From JAQVPN01 sp036170435 (lineage in GTDB: Bacteria; Patescibacteriota; Gracilibacteria; BD1-5; UBA6164), in the NCBI GenBank assembly GCA_036170435.1, contig JAVHPF010000081.1, forward strand, positions 1 to 7,902: a DNA stretch of 7,902 nt, given 5' to 3'. The notes under the pieces were generated by a model. It did not search any database and was not told where the DNA came from. It saw only the letters and a list, made by a program, of their open reading frames with translations. Below are positions 1-7,902 of the stretch, piece after piece. Position numbers and translations under genes: made by a program. Within the stretch, counting starts at the first letter, position 1. Every line of letters starts with the position of its first letter.

Positions 1-68
1 CTAATTCAGGAGTGAGTCAAGAAAGTCTGGAAATAGTAAGAAATGAAGTATTAAATTTTAAGATTTAA
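1..68 (+). CDS. 3' end of an unidentified gene
   Basis: The first bases continue an open frame (codons beginning at position 3) that ends at TAA 66-68 and gives about 21 residues ending in NEVLNFKI. The segment is charged and looks like a C-terminal amphipathic helix. It contains no TGA codon, so it reads the same in either code. The stop lies only 6 bp before the murC start, so the two are probably co-transcribed. A cell-wall or division gene such as murG would fit the position, but the visible residues do not identify the family, so no function is assigned. Confidence 0.55.
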   Translation, partial: NSGVSQESLEIVRNEVLNFKI

Positions 69-74
69 AAAATA

Positions 75-1454
75 ATGAAAAAAGTATATATAATTTGAAT
101 TGGTTGAATCGGAATTTCAGCAATTGCTAGATATTATAATGAAAACTGATACCAAGTTTTTGGTTCAGATAAAGTAGGAAGCGAATTAATAGAAAAACTG
201 AAATCAGAATGAATTAATATAATTATTTGAGAAAGAGCTGATATATTTAACCCCGGGGTTGAATGAGAAACCCCGGGGTTTGAGCTTGTTGTTTATACAG
301 AAGCTGTTCCTGAGAATCAAGTAGAACTACAAAAAGCTAGAAATTTACAAATAGAAACTATTACTTATCCTCAAGCTTTAGCTAGAATAGCAAATGATAA
401 AAAACTTATAGCAATTTCAGGAAGTCATTGAAAATCAACTACCACTTCCCTAATTTCTATAATGCTAAAAAATTCTGCACTTGGTATAAATACTGTAGTT
501 TGAACTTTACTCAAAGAATTTGATGGTAAAAATGCTTTTTTCTCAAATAGTGAATATTTTTCTATTGAAGCTTGTGAATATAAAAGGTCTTTTTTGAGAT
601 ATAAACCATATATCTGAATAATTACGAATATTGATTTGGATCATCTAGATTATTACAAAGATTTAGCAGATTATGAAAGCGCGTTTACTGATTTCATAAA
701 AAATATCAAAACTGGCTGATATGCTATTTTGAATTGAAATTGTGAATCAAGTATGAAATTAGTTTGAATTAGAGATGATATAAATTATGTAATAGTTAAA
801 GATTGAGGTTTTGAAATAAAAAATCCCCCTGCCTTAACAGGCATCCCCCTTGATAAGAGGGACTTAAATATGGTTTTTCCTCAAATAAATATGCAAATTC
901 CTGGTGCTCATATACTTTTTGATGCGCATATTGCTTTTGTTGTTGGGCAAATTTTATGACTTTGCGAAAATGAAATAATTAAATCTCTGGAAGCCTATAC
1001 TTGAGTTTGGAGAAGATCTGAAATAGTTGGAACAACACGAAATTGAAATATTTTAATGAGTGATTATGGTCATCATCCAACAGAAATTTCTCTTACTCTT
1101 GATGCTTTAAAAGAAAGAAATCAGTCAAAAAAACTTTTTGTAGTTTTTCAACCACATCAATATTCAAGAACTCTAGAATTGCTTGATTGATTTTCTCATT
1201 GTTTCAATAGTGCTGATACTTTAGTTATTCCTGATATTTATGAATCAAGAGATTCATCTGAATCAATTGCCGCAATGAATACTGGGATACTTTTAGATAA
1301 TATTGAACATCCAAATACAATTAACTGAAATTGACTTAAAAATACGCTAGAAATAATAAAAAAATATGATGAGAAATCTCCAAATTCATCAATTATTTTA
1401 CTACTTTGAGCTGGTAATGTAGATGATTTGAGATATGATATAGAAGTTAAATAA
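75..1454 (+). CDS. murC: UDP-N-acetylmuramate--L-alanine ligase (MurC), code 25
   Basis: With TGA read as Gly this is a 459-residue protein. MurC is the cytoplasmic ATP-dependent ligase that adds L-Ala to UDP-MurNAc, the first amino acid of the peptidoglycan stem peptide. Seen: an N-terminal Rossmann glycine motif (GIGGIGISAIA, residues about 8-18) for UDP-sugar binding; the Mur-ligase P-loop GSHGKSTTT at 116-124 with Lys120, its second Gly encoded by TGA; the central-domain motif NIDLDHLD near 185-192; and the C-terminal-domain signatures DYGHHPTEI (330-338) and FQPHQYSRT (358-366), the latter two characteristic of MurC within the Mur family. Length is usual for the family. ATG 75 is the first start after the upstream stop and gives the expected N-terminus. 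No Shine-Dalgarno sequence is visible. Two GC-rich palindromic stretches add peptide at residues 59-69 and about 249-265, where MurC is expected to have surface loops. About 20 glycines use TGA. A strong terminator follows. Confidence 0.95.
249..280 (+). repeat. Twin AACCCCGGGGTT palindromes inside murC
   Basis: Two identical copies of the 12-bp perfect palindrome AACCCCGGGGTT lie at 249-260 and 269-280, separated by 8 bases. Because each copy is self-complementary, the two can also pair with each other to form a 12-bp stem with an 8-nt loop. The 8 G/C positions per copy stand out in a very AT-rich gene. The stretch stays in frame and encodes about ten residues (NPGVEGETPG, residues 59-68) between the strand ending IIIGERADIF and the strand FELVVYTEAVP, where MurC proteins usually have a short turn. 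The copies are 20 bp apart, so they are read in different frames. This looks like an inserted palindromic element tolerated in a loop; that origin is inference. Confidence 0.7.
821..866 (+). repeat. GC-rich palindromic repeat inserted in murC
   Basis: This block of about 46 bp differs sharply from its surroundings in composition. It contains a perfect hairpin, TGCCT (830-834) and AGGCA (839-843) around a 4-nt loop, followed by a second imperfect stem formed by CCCCCTT (845-851) and AAGAGGG (855-861). The motif of C5-T runs closed by a GAGGG/GGGGG arm resembles short dispersed repeats seen in many bacterial genomes, from memory and not searched. It remains in frame and encodes about 16 residues (NPPALTGIPLDKRDLN, residues 250-265) between VKDGGFEIK and MVFPQINMQIPGAH, and uses codons rare elsewhere here (CCC, GGC, GCC, AGG) with no TGA. 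Exact boundaries are uncertain by a few bases. Confidence 0.65.
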
Positions 1455-1465
1455 AAATGAATTTT

Positions 1466-1506
1466 ATAGCTATACAAAATTTTATAGATTTGTATAGCTA
1501 TTTTTT
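1466..1506 (+). terminator. Rho-independent terminator of murC
   Basis: A perfect 13-bp inverted repeat, ATAGCTATACAAA (1466-1478) and TTTGTATAGCTAT (1489-1501), encloses a 10-nt loop and is followed immediately by a T run (1501-1506). It begins 12 bp after the murC stop. The stem is AT-rich, as expected in this genome, but long. It could also act weakly on the opposite strand, but no minus-strand gene converges here. Confidence 0.85.
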
Positions 1507-1527
1507 GACATAAAGTAAGTTAAAAAA

Positions 1528-1556
1528 TTTCTTTTAGAGTAATTTACTGATATAAT
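1528..1556 (+). promoter_or_regulatory. Extended -10 promoter upstream of clpC
   Basis: A consensus -10 hexamer TATAAT at 1551-1556 is preceded by TG at 1548-1549, making the full extended -10 motif TGATATAAT. The -35 position at 17-bp spacing (1528-1533, TTTCTT) matches the consensus poorly, which extended -10 promoters tolerate. It lies just after the murC terminator and about 48 bp before the clpC ATG, so transcription would start near 1563 and leave an A/T-rich leader of about 40 nt. No CIRCE (HrcA) or CtsR-like heat-shock operator was recognised. This is the only promoter in the window that I can support. Confidence 0.65.
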
Positions 1557-1603
1557 AGCAGAGAGATAAATAAATCCAAATTATAAAGTAATAAAATAAA
1601 AAT

Positions 1604-4192
1604 ATGGTTTACAATAATTTTTCTGATTGATACAAAGAAACTCTGCTAAAAGCTGAAGAAAAAGTAAAATGAATTTGATTCAAAGATTTGAAAGAAGAAG
1701 ATATTTTACTTGAGATATTAAACTCTCCTAAATGAGCATTAGAAGAGCTTTTTTCTGTTTATTGAGTAAATATAAAATTAGTTATCGAAGTTCTTAATAC
1801 TCCGAATTTTAATAAAGAATTAGCTTCAAGAAAATGAGTTTATAGTGGTTTATCGAAAGAATTAAAAGATACAATTTTGGCTTCAGTTAAAACTGCAGCA
1901 TCTTTTTCTAAACAAAAAGCAAGTTTAGAAGATTTTTTAATTGCACTTCTTAAGAAAAAAACTTGGTTTTATAAAATGTTTGATTTTATAGGTGTTAACC
2001 CTCTTGATGTTGAAACTAATCTTATTGAATTAAATAAAATGTGAGTTATTGACTGAGGAAATTTAGATAATTCTACTATTAATGATGCTTTAATTGAAAA
2101 AGGTTTTTGAGACCTTATTTGAGCATTGGCAAAAAATATTTATTCAGCTATTCCTGGAAAATGAGAAGATGATGACGAAGAATGAACTACTCCATTTGAT
2201 AATAATCCTAATTCAAAAGATAAAGCAAAATCTGATTCTACTACTCCTGCCCTAGATTTTTTCTCTACAAATTTAACTGAAGAAGCTAAAAATGGTAAAC
2301 TTGACCCAGTTTTGGGAAGAGAAGATGAAATAGAAAGACTTATTGCTATACTAAACAGAAAAACAAAAAATAATCCAGTTTTGGTTGGTGAACCTGGTGT
2401 AGGTAAAACCGCAATCGTAGAATGACTTGCTAGAAAAATAGCTTCAGGAGATGTTCCATTTTCTATGAGAGATAAAAAAATCTTGGCACTAGATATGACT
2501 ATGCTTGTTGCTGGAACAAAATTTAGATGAGAATTTGAAGCTAGAATCAAACAAATCATAGATGAAGCATCAAAAGTAGAAAATGAAATAATTTTGTTTA
2601 TTGATGAATTACATACTATAATTTGAGCTTGATCTGGAGAAGGAACACTGGATGCATCAAACATTTTAAAACCTGCAATGTGAAGAGGTAAAATCTCTGT
2701 AATTTGAGCTACAACATTAAAAGAATATCAAAAATATATAGAAAAAGATACAGCTTTAGAGAGAAGATTTCAAAAAATAAATGCTGCTGAACCGAGTGAA
2801 GAAGTGGCTATCCAAATAGTAAAATGATTGAAAGATACTTTTGAAACTTACCATAATTTAAATATTACTGATGAGGCAGTAGAGGAAGCTGTAAGATTAT
2901 CTCAAAGATATATTACAGATAGATTTCTACCTGACAAAGCCATAGATTTGATTGATGAAGCTTGTAGTTTAAAATCAATGAAATATAATATTGATGAAAC
3001 TGAAATAATTAAATTAAAAGAAAAAATAGCTGCTATTCAAGCAAAAATTGATGCTGCTGTTATGAGTCAACAATATAAAAAAGCTACAACTCTAAAAGAA
3101 GAACAAAAAGCTCTTGAAGAAGCAATTTATTCAAAAAAGAAAAAATTTGATATACCAAAAGATAAAAGATATAACATAGATGAATCTGACATTCAAAAGG
3201 TTTTAAGTATTTCTACAAAAATACCTGTTTCAGATTTGAGTAAATGAGATATTGATAGACTGAAAAAACTTGGAAAAACTCTAGAGTCAAAAATAATCGG
3301 ACAAAAAGAAGCAATAGATGCTGTAGTTTCAGTTATTACAAGAAGCAAAGCTTGAATAAATAGTCCGAATAGACCTACCGGATCTTTCCTATTTTTAGGA
3401 CCAACTTGAGTAGGTAAAACTGAACTTGTAAAAACTCTAGTAAGCGAATATTATGGAAATCCAGATGCTTTTATAAAAGTTGATATGAGTGAATATTCAG
3501 ACAAAACTTGAGTAAATAAATTGATTTGAGCCTCAGCTGGTTATGTTGGATATGAAGAAGGTGGACTTTTAACAGAAAAAGTAAGAAAAAATCCTTATAG
3601 TATTGTTTTATTTGATGAAATAGAAAAATGAGATTTAGAAGTATATAATCTGATGCTTCAAATAATGGATGAATGAGTTTTGACAGATTCAAAATGAAGA
3701 AAAATCAATTTCAAAAATACTATTGTAATAATGACTTCAAATATTTGAGCTGAAGAATTCAATAAAAAAGCTCAAAAAATCGGTTTTGATATAACAGAAA
3801 CTGAAGAAGAAAAAGTATTAAATGATTTTACAAAAGCAAAAGAAACAATTAAATGAAATCTGACAGAATATTTTTCTCCAGAATTTATTAACAGAATAGA
3901 TAAAATTTTAGTTTTTTCTCCACTTGATAAAAAATCAATCAAAAAAATCGTAGAATTACAATTAAACATTTTAATTGAAAGATTAGCTTCAAAATCAGTA
4001 AAATTAACTTACAATCCAAAAGTTTTAGAGTTTATTGCAAAAGAAGTTTATAATCCAGAATTTGGAGCAAGAGAAATCAGAAGATATATTGCCGATACTC
4101 TAGAAGATAAAATTGCTAATTTATTGATTTTTGGTAAAAAAACTGATACAATGAACATCGAAATACAAAAAGGTGAATTAATAATTAAATAA
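1604..4192 (+). CDS. clpC: ATP-dependent Clp protease ATPase subunit ClpC, code 25
   Basis: Read with TGA as Gly this is an 862-residue HSP100/Clp unfoldase, a cytosolic hexamer that uses ATP to unfold proteins and feed them to ClpP. Order of parts: two divergent N-terminal Clp repeats (about 1-75 and 80-150); an acidic, Asp/Ser-rich linker (about 185-220); AAA+ domain 1 with Walker A GEPGVGKT (262-269) and Walker B ending Asp334-Glu335; a short middle domain with a UVR-like helix pair (about 472-507); AAA+ domain 2 with Walker A GPTGVGKT (599-606, Gly602 encoded by TGA), Walker B ending Asp671-Glu672, and the EFINRID sensor region. The short UVR-type middle domain, in place of the long ClpB coiled coil, and an IGF tripeptide at 726-728 at the ClpP-docking loop position favour ClpC over ClpB. 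ATG 1604 follows the promoter at 1548-1556 and has no Shine-Dalgarno sequence. About 29 codons are TGA. The next gene starts 5 bp after the stop. The clpP partner is not in this window. Confidence 0.93.
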
Positions 4193-4197
4193 AAATC

Positions 4198-5796
4198 ATG
4201 AAAAAAATATTGCTTACATTTTTTGTAATATTTTCTAGCGTTTTAACGAATGCTAGTTTTGTTAATGCCTGATTTCTTGATGGAGATGATGATTTAAACA
4301 TGTATAAGAAAATAGACGAAGGAGTTTATAAATTACATGCTAGCCTACTTTCAAACCAATTGAAATGAGGAAAACCTGATTGAGATATTTGAAAACAATT
4401 AAATTCCTATTTAATTGATAAATGTTTCAAGGAAGATTGAAGTATAAAAGAAAGTGATATAACGAATATACAAGCTCAAACTTGAGCTTATTTAACTAGT
4501 ATTTATTCAATATTAAAGGATGAATGCAAAAATAATTGAGCTCTTACTTATGCTCAATTAAGCATTTATTCAGACACTATAAAAAATCATTATAAAAAAT
4601 CAGATTCTACAGCTAGCGCTAATACAAAAGAAATTTATCAAATATCTAGAATAGGTCTTTATTCTGATTGAGTTGATGAAAATTCTCCTTTTGATTTGAT
4701 GAGTGATATAAAAGATATAAATAAAGTTATTTTTACGGAAGATATTCCTTATGAGTGAGTAAATTCAATGAATAATGATTCAGCTCTTGCTGCTTATTTG
4801 AATTGAAAACTTGGGCAAGATATAATAAATGCTGCTCAAAATCCAAGTATTTTAGCGAATAATTGAGATGCAAATAATACAAGTAATAATTCTTCTTCAA
4901 ATAATATAAGCTGAGATAATAATGATTCAAGTTATGCTTGTAAAACTAATGAATCAGGACTTAGTCAAAAACAATTAGATTCTTTGATGCCAACTTGGTG
5001 ATCTGGAACAAATTTAGCAAAAATAGATAATGTTTGAGTAAATTCTAAACAAGATCCAAATAGCGGATGGAGTTTTTCTGGAAACAAAAATGTATCTGGA
5101 AATGCTTATTCTCCATTAAACGACAATAGCTTATGGCCTTGTAATGAGTTTTTCTGTATAACAATTAATTTCAAAATGTATAGTCAAAATTTACTTTGAG
5201 GTGGAAAAACAAATTCTATTCAAGCTCTTATTGAAAGATCTAACTGACATTTGAAAAAATTTACAAATAGTTCATTAATCCGATCTCGTCAAACAACAAA
5301 TAATTTTCAAATTGGTTTAAAAGATTTGAGTTTACCTGATTTATTTAATGTAAATTTTGTTATTTCAAAAAAAGCTCCACCAATATTAAATTTACATTGA
5401 TGAAAAGAGCTTGCTAATACTCCAAATAAAGATAATATAACAAAAACTTTAATTCAAGAATATTTCAAAAATTATTGAATTGAATATAATAGAGTTAATG
5501 ATTTAGATATTTTTGAACAACAAGAATGTGAAATAGCTTCAGTTATAAATTCAGCTGAACAACAAATTAACAAAAGTCCTCTAAAATTTAATGATTGTAA
5601 AAATAATCAATATAAACAAAAATTAAATGAAGTAATCTCTCAAAATATTGATTCTTCTTTAATGGCTGATGATTTGAAAGGTTTTAATAATCAATTTGTA
5701 GAACTAGCTTGATTTTTGGCAAATTTTCCAGATTATGCTAATAATATAAAAATAACAATAACTAATATGTCAAAGAAATGAACATGATCAAAATAA
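4198..5796 (+). CDS. Secreted Asn/Ser-rich protein of unknown function
   Basis: I do not recognise this 532-residue family. It begins with a Sec signal peptide: MKK, a hydrophobic core (ILLTFFVIFSSVL), and a likely cleavage site after VNA at residue 24, so the product should be exported. No other transmembrane helix is evident. The first part (about 30-215) looks helical; residues 221-245 form a low-complexity Asn/Ser/Asp linker; the second part (about 246-532) contains most of the cysteines. Seven cysteines occur (76, 110, 248, 315, 320, 444, 467), including CNEFFC at 315-320, which suggests disulfides outside the membrane. ATG 4198 lies 5 bp after clpC with no terminator between, so it is probably co-transcribed. 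Glycine is coded by TGA in 22 of about 36 cases (hand count). Without TGA recoding the frame breaks many times and would be missed or called as fragments. The last codons overlap the next gene and include two TGA codons lying in ATGA contexts. Confidence 0.85.
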
Positions 5797-7148
5797 AAAG
5801 AATTATATTTTTAGTATCAGTTTTGATATTATTGTTTCCACATATCAGTCTAGCTGCAGATTCAAATGCCACTGATTGTTCTGTTATTCCAACTTCAGAC
5901 AGTATAGTAAATTATATAAAAGATGATAGAAAAATATTATCTAATCTATTAAATAATCTAGAAGGATGAAATGATACATCAACTATAGAATGAAAATGAG
6001 CTGATGCTTATAATAAAATTAGGTCAAAACTGATAGGATTATCAAATTCTATATTTTCATGGAACTGATATGAATCATATTTTAGATTTTATGTTACATT
6101 ACCTATTACTCAAGAAGTTCCTTATGAAATTATGAGAGATCATAAAATAATACAAAATGAAGGGAAAACTCTTGAAAGCACCCTACAAAAATTAGTAAAA
6201 AATGGAACTGATAGTTCTCCTACAAAAAATTTATGTGATTGAGTAACATGAACTTGATGTACTGATTTAAAATGAACTACTCGAGAAGTAATATCAAAAT
6301 TAATGGAAAATAATTCTAAAATTGCTAATTTATATAGATTATCAGTTTTATGAGATAGTAGTATAGCAACTTATAAAAAAGATATTTTTCTTATAGATAC
6401 TGATAAATTAACTAGTGATTATAAAAAAGATAGGATTACTACTTATTCTCAAAATTGTTGATTTGCAAAAAGATGAATGGATAAAATTAAAGAAATTTTA
6501 GATTGGCAAAAAATCACAAAACAATGAATGATTGATTGGGATGATGCTTTATTAAAACTTAGATGTAGTTGATGATGATGTACGGGTAAAGAATGAGCTA
6601 AAGCTAAAGAATTAGAAAAAAACTTGCTAAAAAATGAATTACGAAGACAATGACTGTCTTCAAATATGACACAAAAAATGTTAACAAATTTAAAAAATTT
6701 TAATGATAATTGTAAATGAAATGATTTAATTTCAAATACTAAATGTGTATGAGAAGGAATTGTTGAAAATTCAGCAAAATCAGTTTATAATTGGGATATG
6801 CAAAAATGAGAAGATTGATGATTCGTGCAAAATTTTATAACAGCTGTTAAAGGTGCAATTTGATGATGATTAAATAAAAAAGAAAATGTAAGTATACAAA
6901 AATTAGCCCAAACAACAGATGAACGAGACCACGAAGCTTTAATTAAAAAAGAAATGAGTGAATTATATGAAGCTTGAAATTGATCTATATGACAAAGTGC
7001 CGATGAAGAAGATAAATTACAAAGTAAGATAATAGATATACATTTAAGTTTAGTGAAATCTATAGAAATACTTAATGATACTACAAAAATAGCTTGTGAT
7101 GTATCTAGAATGCAATGAGCGAGTCTCCCTGACTGATGTGTAAAATAA
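5778..7148 (+). CDS. Secreted ten-cysteine protein of unknown function
   Basis: I do not recognise this 456-residue family. A signal peptide is clear: a basic N-terminus (MNMIKIKR), a hydrophobic core (IIFLVSVLILLF), and a cleavage site near SLA-A at residues 24-27. The mature part is mostly charged and probably helical, with ten cysteines (34, 153, 161, 227, 263, 268, 312, 323, 440, 454), including the tight pair CSGGGC at 263-268, consistent with a disulfide-stabilised extracytoplasmic protein. A glycine-containing hydrophobic stretch lies at about 354-366. The start may be ATG 5778 or ATG 5784; the first is used here, and both overlap the preceding gene (by 19 or 13 bp), so the two secreted proteins are probably translationally coupled. 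About 30 codons are TGA, including two runs of three (6570-6578 and 6861-6869). A short [DE]-[IV]-PYE motif is shared with the upstream protein. Function may be in the envelope or at the cell surface, but this is inference only. Confidence 0.85.
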
Positions 7149-7180
7149 AGAAAAAATTAAAATTTAATAATTATAAGAAT

Positions 7181-7902
7181 ATGAGCTGATATAAAGCAAA
7201 AACTCCTAGAGAGTTAGATGTAATGAGAAATAATGCTAAAATTCACAAAATAGTTTTTGATGAAATCAAAAAATTAGCTATACCTTGAGTAAGTGCTTGG
7301 GAAATAGACCAACTATGTTTAAATATTTGTAATAGACATAATGTTCTTCCTGGTTTTCATTGAGTTTATGGCTTCCCTGCAAATATTTGTATAAGTATAA
7401 ATGATGCTGTTGTACACTGAGTACCAACAAAAAAAATGGTATTTAAAGACTGAGATGTTGTGAAATTTGATTTCTGAGTAAAAGATAAAGAATTAGGCTT
7501 GAATACTGATGCTGCTTTTACAATGATAATTTGAGAATCTAAAGATAGAGAAATCGAAAGATTTTTAAAAGTAAATGAAGAAGCTCTATATAAATGAATA
7601 GCAAAAGCAATTCCTGGTAATAGAATTGGTGATATTTCAAATGCAATTCAATCACATGTAGAAAAAAATGGATTTCATATAGTAAAAGACCTGACTGGTC
7701 ATGGAATAGGTTATAAACTTCATGAAAAACCATATATTCCAAATTATGGTAAAGCCGGAACTTGAGAGCTTCTTACTCCTTGAATGACTCTAGCAATAGA
7801 ACCAATTATTGGTTTTTCTACTGGAAGAATAAAAGAAGTTTCTGGAAAATGGGAAATTTTTATGGCAGATAACTGACTTGGATGCCAATTTGAACATACA
7901 AT
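7181..7902 (+). CDS. map: Methionine aminopeptidase type I (5' part), code 25
   Basis: The first 240 residues are visible; the gene runs off the window end just before its expected stop. MetAP removes the N-terminal methionine from nascent proteins in the cytosol, using a dinuclear metal centre held by two Asp, one His and two Glu. All five ligands can be placed: Asp97 (VKFDFG), Asp110 (LNTDAAF), His174 (TGHGIG), Glu207 (AIEPI) and Glu238 (QFEHT). The conserved substrate His is in the FHGVYGFPANICIS stretch near residue 60. The N-terminus fits a type I enzyme with no zinc-finger or SH3-like extension. The first two Asp are 13 residues apart, two more than in E. coli MetAP (97 and 108). ATG 7181 follows the previous stop by 32 bp with no terminator and no Shine-Dalgarno sequence, so it may be the last visible gene of the clpC unit. 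Eleven glycines use TGA. Confidence 0.93.

Noticed and set aside
1505..1510. Perfect TTGACA -35 hexamer upstream of clpC
   Set aside because: It overlaps the T run of the murC terminator and lies 40 bp before the TATAAT box. At 17-bp spacing (1528-1533) the sequence is TTTCTT, not a -10 box.
2140..2664. Long minus-strand open frame of 174 codons
   Set aside because: It is the mirror of the clpC AAA+ domain 1 region. The plus frame carries all conserved motifs, and the minus product is a Ser/Phe-rich shadow.
2828..3247. 139-codon plus-strand frame as a separate small gene
   Set aside because: It is an internal fragment of clpC bounded by in-frame TGA codons, which are glycine here. It holds only the end of domain 1 and the UVR region.
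5778..5969. 63-residue secreted peptide
   Set aside because: It ends only at a TGA at 5967 that is read as Gly. The frame continues to TAA at 7146-7148.
6643..6661. Perfect 7-bp inverted repeat GAAGACA/TGTCTTC with a 5-nt loop
   Set aside because: It lies in the coding region of the second secreted protein, has no T run, and a 7-bp stem is expected by chance in a window of this size.
75..7902. Multiple pseudogenes with many nonsense mutations
   Set aside because: Only TGA interrupts the frames, never TAA or TAG. It falls on conserved glycines, and all catalytic motifs are intact, so this is recoding and not decay.

Overview
The window reads as chromosomal DNA from an AT-rich bacterium that uses UGA as a glycine codon (genetic code 25), as known from Absconditabacteria (SR1) and Gracilibacteria (BD1-5/GN02). 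In the standard code only short fragments appear. When TGA is read as Gly, four long and one truncated plus-strand genes cover almost everything. The assignment is Gly and not Trp because TGA falls on invariant glycines (the MurC P-loop GSHGKST, the ClpC second Walker A GPTGVGKT) while TGG is used separately for Trp. I counted by hand about 20 in-frame TGA codons in murC, 29 in clpC, 22 and 30 in the two secreted-protein genes and 11 in the visible part of map. Which of the two phyla is not decidable from this window.

Layout, all on the plus strand: (1) the last 22 codons of an unidentified gene; (2) murC, a peptidoglycan-precursor ligase carrying two GC-rich palindromic insertions inside its reading frame, ended by a strong intrinsic terminator; (3) a 149-bp intergenic region with that terminator and an extended -10 promoter; (4) clpC, a two-ATPase AAA+ unfoldase with a UVR-type middle domain and an IGF ClpP-docking loop; (5) two secreted, cysteine-containing proteins of unknown function whose genes overlap; (6) the 5' part of map, a type I methionine aminopeptidase.

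From clpC to map the genes are separated by 5, -19 and 32 bp with no terminator seen between them, so one promoter at about 1548-1556 may drive a four-gene unit combining cytosolic protein quality control and N-terminal Met removal with two exported proteins. None of the starts has a convincing Shine-Dalgarno sequence. Upstream regions are simply A/T-rich.

The least explained parts are the two palindromic elements inside murC, the adjacent pair of exported proteins, and the ATGA-type junction between those two genes, where the ancestral-looking stop is now a glycine codon. No stretch over 300 bases lacks a gene. No RNA genes, CRISPR arrays or transposases were seen.
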